Source: Schlesneria sp.
GTDB taxonomy: Bacteria > Planctomycetota > Planctomycetia > Planctomycetales > Planctomycetaceae
Assembly (NCBI GenBank): GCA_028291515.1
Contig: JAQGHU010000114.1
Location: 186,001-250,000, forward strand
Direction of reading: 5' to 3'
Length of the DNA stretch: 64,000 nt
The notes beneath the pieces were generated by a model that was not told the origin of the DNA, searched no databases, and worked only from the letters and a program-made list of their open reading frames with translations. Shown here in pieces: positions 61,943 to 64,000 of this stretch. How positions within the stretch are numbered: position 1 is the stretch's first letter; each line of letters begins with the position of its first letter. The translations under genes were made by a program, and so were the position numbers.

Positions 61943-63766
61943 ATGACTGAATCCCAATTCGATGAGGAACGTGACGATGCCATTGTGGGGCGAGCCTTTC
62001 GCTGGTCCGCGCTGGTTATTGTTCTCATTGGGGCCGGAGCTGGGGTTGCCTATTGGCGATCGACCATCAAACCGCCACCAATTGTCAATCAGTCAATCCC
62101 GGTCAAACCAGAAGTTCGGGAACGGCCGACGCTGACGATTCCGGCGATGCCATTCGCGGACATCACACAGTCCGCGGGAATTCATTTCGTCCACGAAAAT
62201 GGGGCGGCCGGCGAGAAGCTGCTGCCCGAATCGATGGGTGGCGGGGTTGCGTTCCTGGATTATGACGGCGACGGCGATCCCGACATTCTGTGCGTGAACT
62301 CGTGTCGCTGGCCCTGGGATGAGCGCCCCCTGGAGCATCCTCCTACCATGGCACTCTATCGCAATGACGGGGAATGCAAGTTCACGGATGTCACGAACGA
62401 CGCGGGACTCGACGTCACATTCTATGGTCAGGGGGTCGCCGTTGGTGACTACGACAATGATGGCGACATCGATCTGTATCTGACGGCCGTCGGACGGAAT
62501 CATCTCTATCGCAACGATGGAGGGCGATTTGTCGACGTCACCGAATCGGCCAACGTCGGCGGAACAAAAGAGCAATGGAGCACAAGTTGCGGCTTCCTGG
62601 ACTACGACAACGACGGTGACCTGGATTTGTTTGTCTGCAACTACGTTCGCTGGACTCGCGAATTTGATAAGGCTCAGCCATTCACGCTGACAGGTGAACG
62701 AGCTTACGGGCGGCCCCAGGAATTCCCCGGAACTTATCCCTATCTCTATCGAAACGACGGCGAAGGCAAATTCAGTGAAGTCAGCGAAGCGGCCGGCCTG
62801 AGAACGAAGAACCCCGTTCGACAGGAAGTGTATGCCGCGAAATCGTTGGGCGTCACGTTTGGTGATTTCGACGATGACGGCTGGATCGATATCGCCGTCG
62901 CCAACGACACGGTGCAAAACTTCCTCTTTCATAACCAGAAAAACGGCACCTTTGTCGAGAAGGCTGTCGAACGAGGGATGGCGTTCGACCAGCAAGGGCA
63001 GGCTCGCGGCGCGATGGGGATCGATCTGGCACGCATCCGCGGCAGCGATCACCTGGCAATCGCGATCGGTAACTTCGCGAACGAAATGAGTGCTCTGTAC
63101 GTCGCCAGTGGCAATTCGATGCAATTCAATGACGAAGCCATCGCCACCGGGATTGGGCCTCAATCACGACTGGAACTGACTTTCGGAACGCTCTTCGTCG
63201 ATGTCGATCTCGATAGCCGGTTCGATATCGTGGCCGCGAATGGTCACCTGGAGCCCGAAATTAACAAGGTTCAGGCGAGCCAGTTCTACGAGCAACCACC
63301 TCATTTCTTCTGGAACTGCGGCCCGGAATCGCGGACAGAGTTTGTTCCCGTCCCGTCGGAGAAATGCGGCTCCGATTTTCTCAAGCGAATGGTTGGACGA
63401 GGTGCCGCGTTCGCTGATATCGACGGTGATGGTGATCTGGATCTTTTATTTGGAGCGACCGGTTCAAAACCTCGCTTGCTGCGAAACGATCAGAAACTCG
63501 GACACCATTGGCTGCGAGTCGACGTCGCGGGAGTCAAAGGGGGGCGCTCAGCGATTGGTGCGAAAATCGAAGTGGTTTATGCGGATGGAAAGGCCATCAG
63601 CCAGATCATGCCGACACGGGGATATCTGTCGCAAAGCGAATTTCCGGCGACGTTCGGTTTGGGCTCGCAACACAAGGTCTCTAAGGTCACAATTCAGTGG
63701 CCCACGGGCGAGAGCAAAACAATTGATGCTCCGCCGATTGACCAAGTCCTGAAGGTCTCGCCTTAG
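61943..63766 (+). CDS. CRTAC1/ASPIC-UnbV protein with VCBS/FG-GAP repeats
   Basis: A 607-residue protein with an N-terminal membrane anchor (ALVIVLIGAGAGVAYW, about 23-38). It then has at least five calcium-binding VCBS/FG-GAP blade motifs of the D-x-D-x-D-G type: FLDYDGDGDPDIL, VGDYDNDGDIDLYL, FLDYDNDGDLDLFV, FGDFDDDGWIDIAV, FADIDGDGDLDLLF. The ASPIC/UnbV domain is at the C-terminus (HHWLRVDVAGVKGGRSAIGA, GYLSQSEFPATFGLG, VTIQWPTGE). These proteins are frequent in planctomycetes next to TPR or cytochrome proteins; their function is unknown. Start ATG 61943 is favoured over 61859 because it begins just before the anchor. Confidence 0.88.
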   Translation: MTESQFDEERDDAIVGRAFRWSALVIVLIGAGAGVAYWRSTIKPPPIVNQSIPVKPEVRERPTLTIPAMPFADITQSAGIHFVHENGAAGEKLLPESMGGGVAFLDYDGDGDPDILCVNSCRWPWDERPLEHPPTMALYRNDGECKFTDVTNDAGLDVTFYGQGVAVGDYDNDGDIDLYLTAVGRNHLYRNDGGRFVDVTESANVGGTKEQWSTSCGFLDYDNDGDLDLFVCNYVRWTREFDKAQPFTLTGERAYGRPQEFPGTYPYLYRNDGEGKFSEVSEAAGLRTKNPVRQEVYAAKSLGVTFGDFDDDGWIDIAVANDTVQNFLFHNQKNGTFVEKAVERGMAFDQQGQARGAMGIDLARIRGSDHLAIAIGNFANEMSALYVASGNSMQFNDEAIATGIGPQSRLELTFGTLFVDVDLDSRFDIVAANGHLEPEINKVQASQFYEQPPHFFWNCGPESRTEFVPVPSEKCGSDFLKRMVGRGAAFADIDGDGDLDLLFGATGSKPRLLRNDQKLGHHWLRVDVAGVKGGRSAIGAKIEVVYADGKAISQIMPTRGYLSQSEFPATFGLGSQHKVSKVTIQWPTGESKTIDAPPIDQVLKVSP

Positions 63767-63770
63767 CCTC

Positions 63771-64000
63771 ATGATGCCGCTCCCTATCCGAGTCGATGTC
63801 GACAACTTGCCTCCGCTGATCATGGGGGCCTTGCTGCTGTGCGCGGCCGCTTTTATGGCGCTCAAGCAATGGTGGGCTCACCGGCGCTTGATGCAGAACA
63901 TGAAGGTGAACGAAGCGGGCTACCAAATCGCCGAGAGGCAGATTCGCCATCGACTGGCAGTCGGCGTCTTGCTGTTTGTGCTTGCAGTCGCCATTCCGCT
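63771..64000 (+). CDS. Membrane protein, N-terminal part (runs off the window)
   Basis: ATG 63771 (or the adjacent ATG 63774) is 4 bases after the CRTAC1 stop and the frame is open to the window end, 76 codons. It has a first membrane segment LPPLIMGALLLCAAAFMAL and the beginning of a second, LAVGVLLFVLAVAIP, with a basic loop between (WWAHRRLMQNMKV). No family is recognised. Tight spacing indicates it belongs to the cytochrome-CRTAC1 transcript. Confidence 0.65.
   Translation, partial: MMPLPIRVDVDNLPPLIMGALLLCAAAFMALKQWWAHRRLMQNMKVNEAGYQIAERQIRHRLAVGVLLFVLAVAIP

Noticed and set aside
62093-63163. 356-codon minus-strand frame
   Set aside because: It is antisense to the VCBS repeats of the CRTAC1 gene; repeats on the coding strand keep the opposite frame open.
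1-64000. tRNA genes or CRISPR arrays
   Set aside because: No cloverleaf T-arm context (GGTTCGAATCC type) or regularly spaced repeats were found on reading.

Overview
The window looks like the chromosome of a planctomycete (Planctomycetota, probably Planctomycetales). The evidence is a set of protein families common in that phylum: DUF1080 two-domain proteins, a DUF6931 remnant, small 'GWRRKAGC' membrane proteins, a cytoplasmic-kinase/periplasmic-sensor Ser/Thr kinase, multihaem-cytochrome and CRTAC1 neighbours, and a lipoprotein with the GGDG..PP..YW signature. This assignment rests on family recognition only. No rRNA, tRNA or CRISPR array was seen.

Region 1 (1-31.1 kb) is a large exopolysaccharide/surface-glycan locus of the Wzx/Wzy type. 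It holds an outer-membrane export lipoprotein (Wza-like, cut by the window edge), a Wzc-like co-polymerase with a tyrosine-kinase domain, the initiating polyprenyl-phosphate sugar transferase, UDP-glucose dehydrogenase, UDP-xylose synthase, a UDP-hexose epimerase and a eukaryote-type UDP-sugar pyrophosphorylase. It also has a flippase, a Wzy-like polymerase, an O-antigen ligase/polymerase, four or more glycosyltransferases, and an acyltransferase in which two AT3 domains are fused. A CMP-sugar module is embedded in it: cytidylate kinase, a NeuA-like cytidylyltransferase, a D-2-hydroxyacid dehydrogenase, a protein resembling GT42/DUF115 CMP-sugar transferases, and a WaaA-type Kdo transferase. 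A perfect -24/-12 (sigma-54) promoter lies before the wzc-like gene, and weaker ones lie before two other transcription units. Several decayed genes sit between intact ones (15.8, 17.3 and 20.05 kb), so the locus has been rearranged.

Region 2 (31.1-38.8 kb) is a mobile-element scar. It contains an IS5-type transposase N-terminus joined to a tyrosine-recombinase C-terminus, an RND pump with a large internal in-frame deletion, and an ECF sigma factor without region 2. It continues with an intact large serine recombinase and its terminators, a frameshifted DUF6931 gene, an IS3 orfA remnant and a pair of palindromic repeats.

Region 3 (38.6-44.7 kb) is half of a Tad/Flp pilus locus: prepilin peptidase, CpaB, a stand-alone secretin N-domain protein, the secretin, and a CpaE/TadZ ATPase. 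Strong terminators follow the peptidase and the ATPase. The tadA/B/C motor genes are absent.

Region 4 (44.7-64 kb) has general and signalling genes. These are a DUF1080 protein, an LRR protein coupled to a broken small membrane protein, a Ser/Thr kinase with a dCache-like sensor, an AddB-like helicase-nuclease, PdxA, RfbC, a secreted amidohydrolase and TruB. It ends with a cluster made of a small secreted Cys protein, a five-haem cytochrome with TPRs, a CRTAC1/ASPIC protein and a membrane protein cut by the window end.
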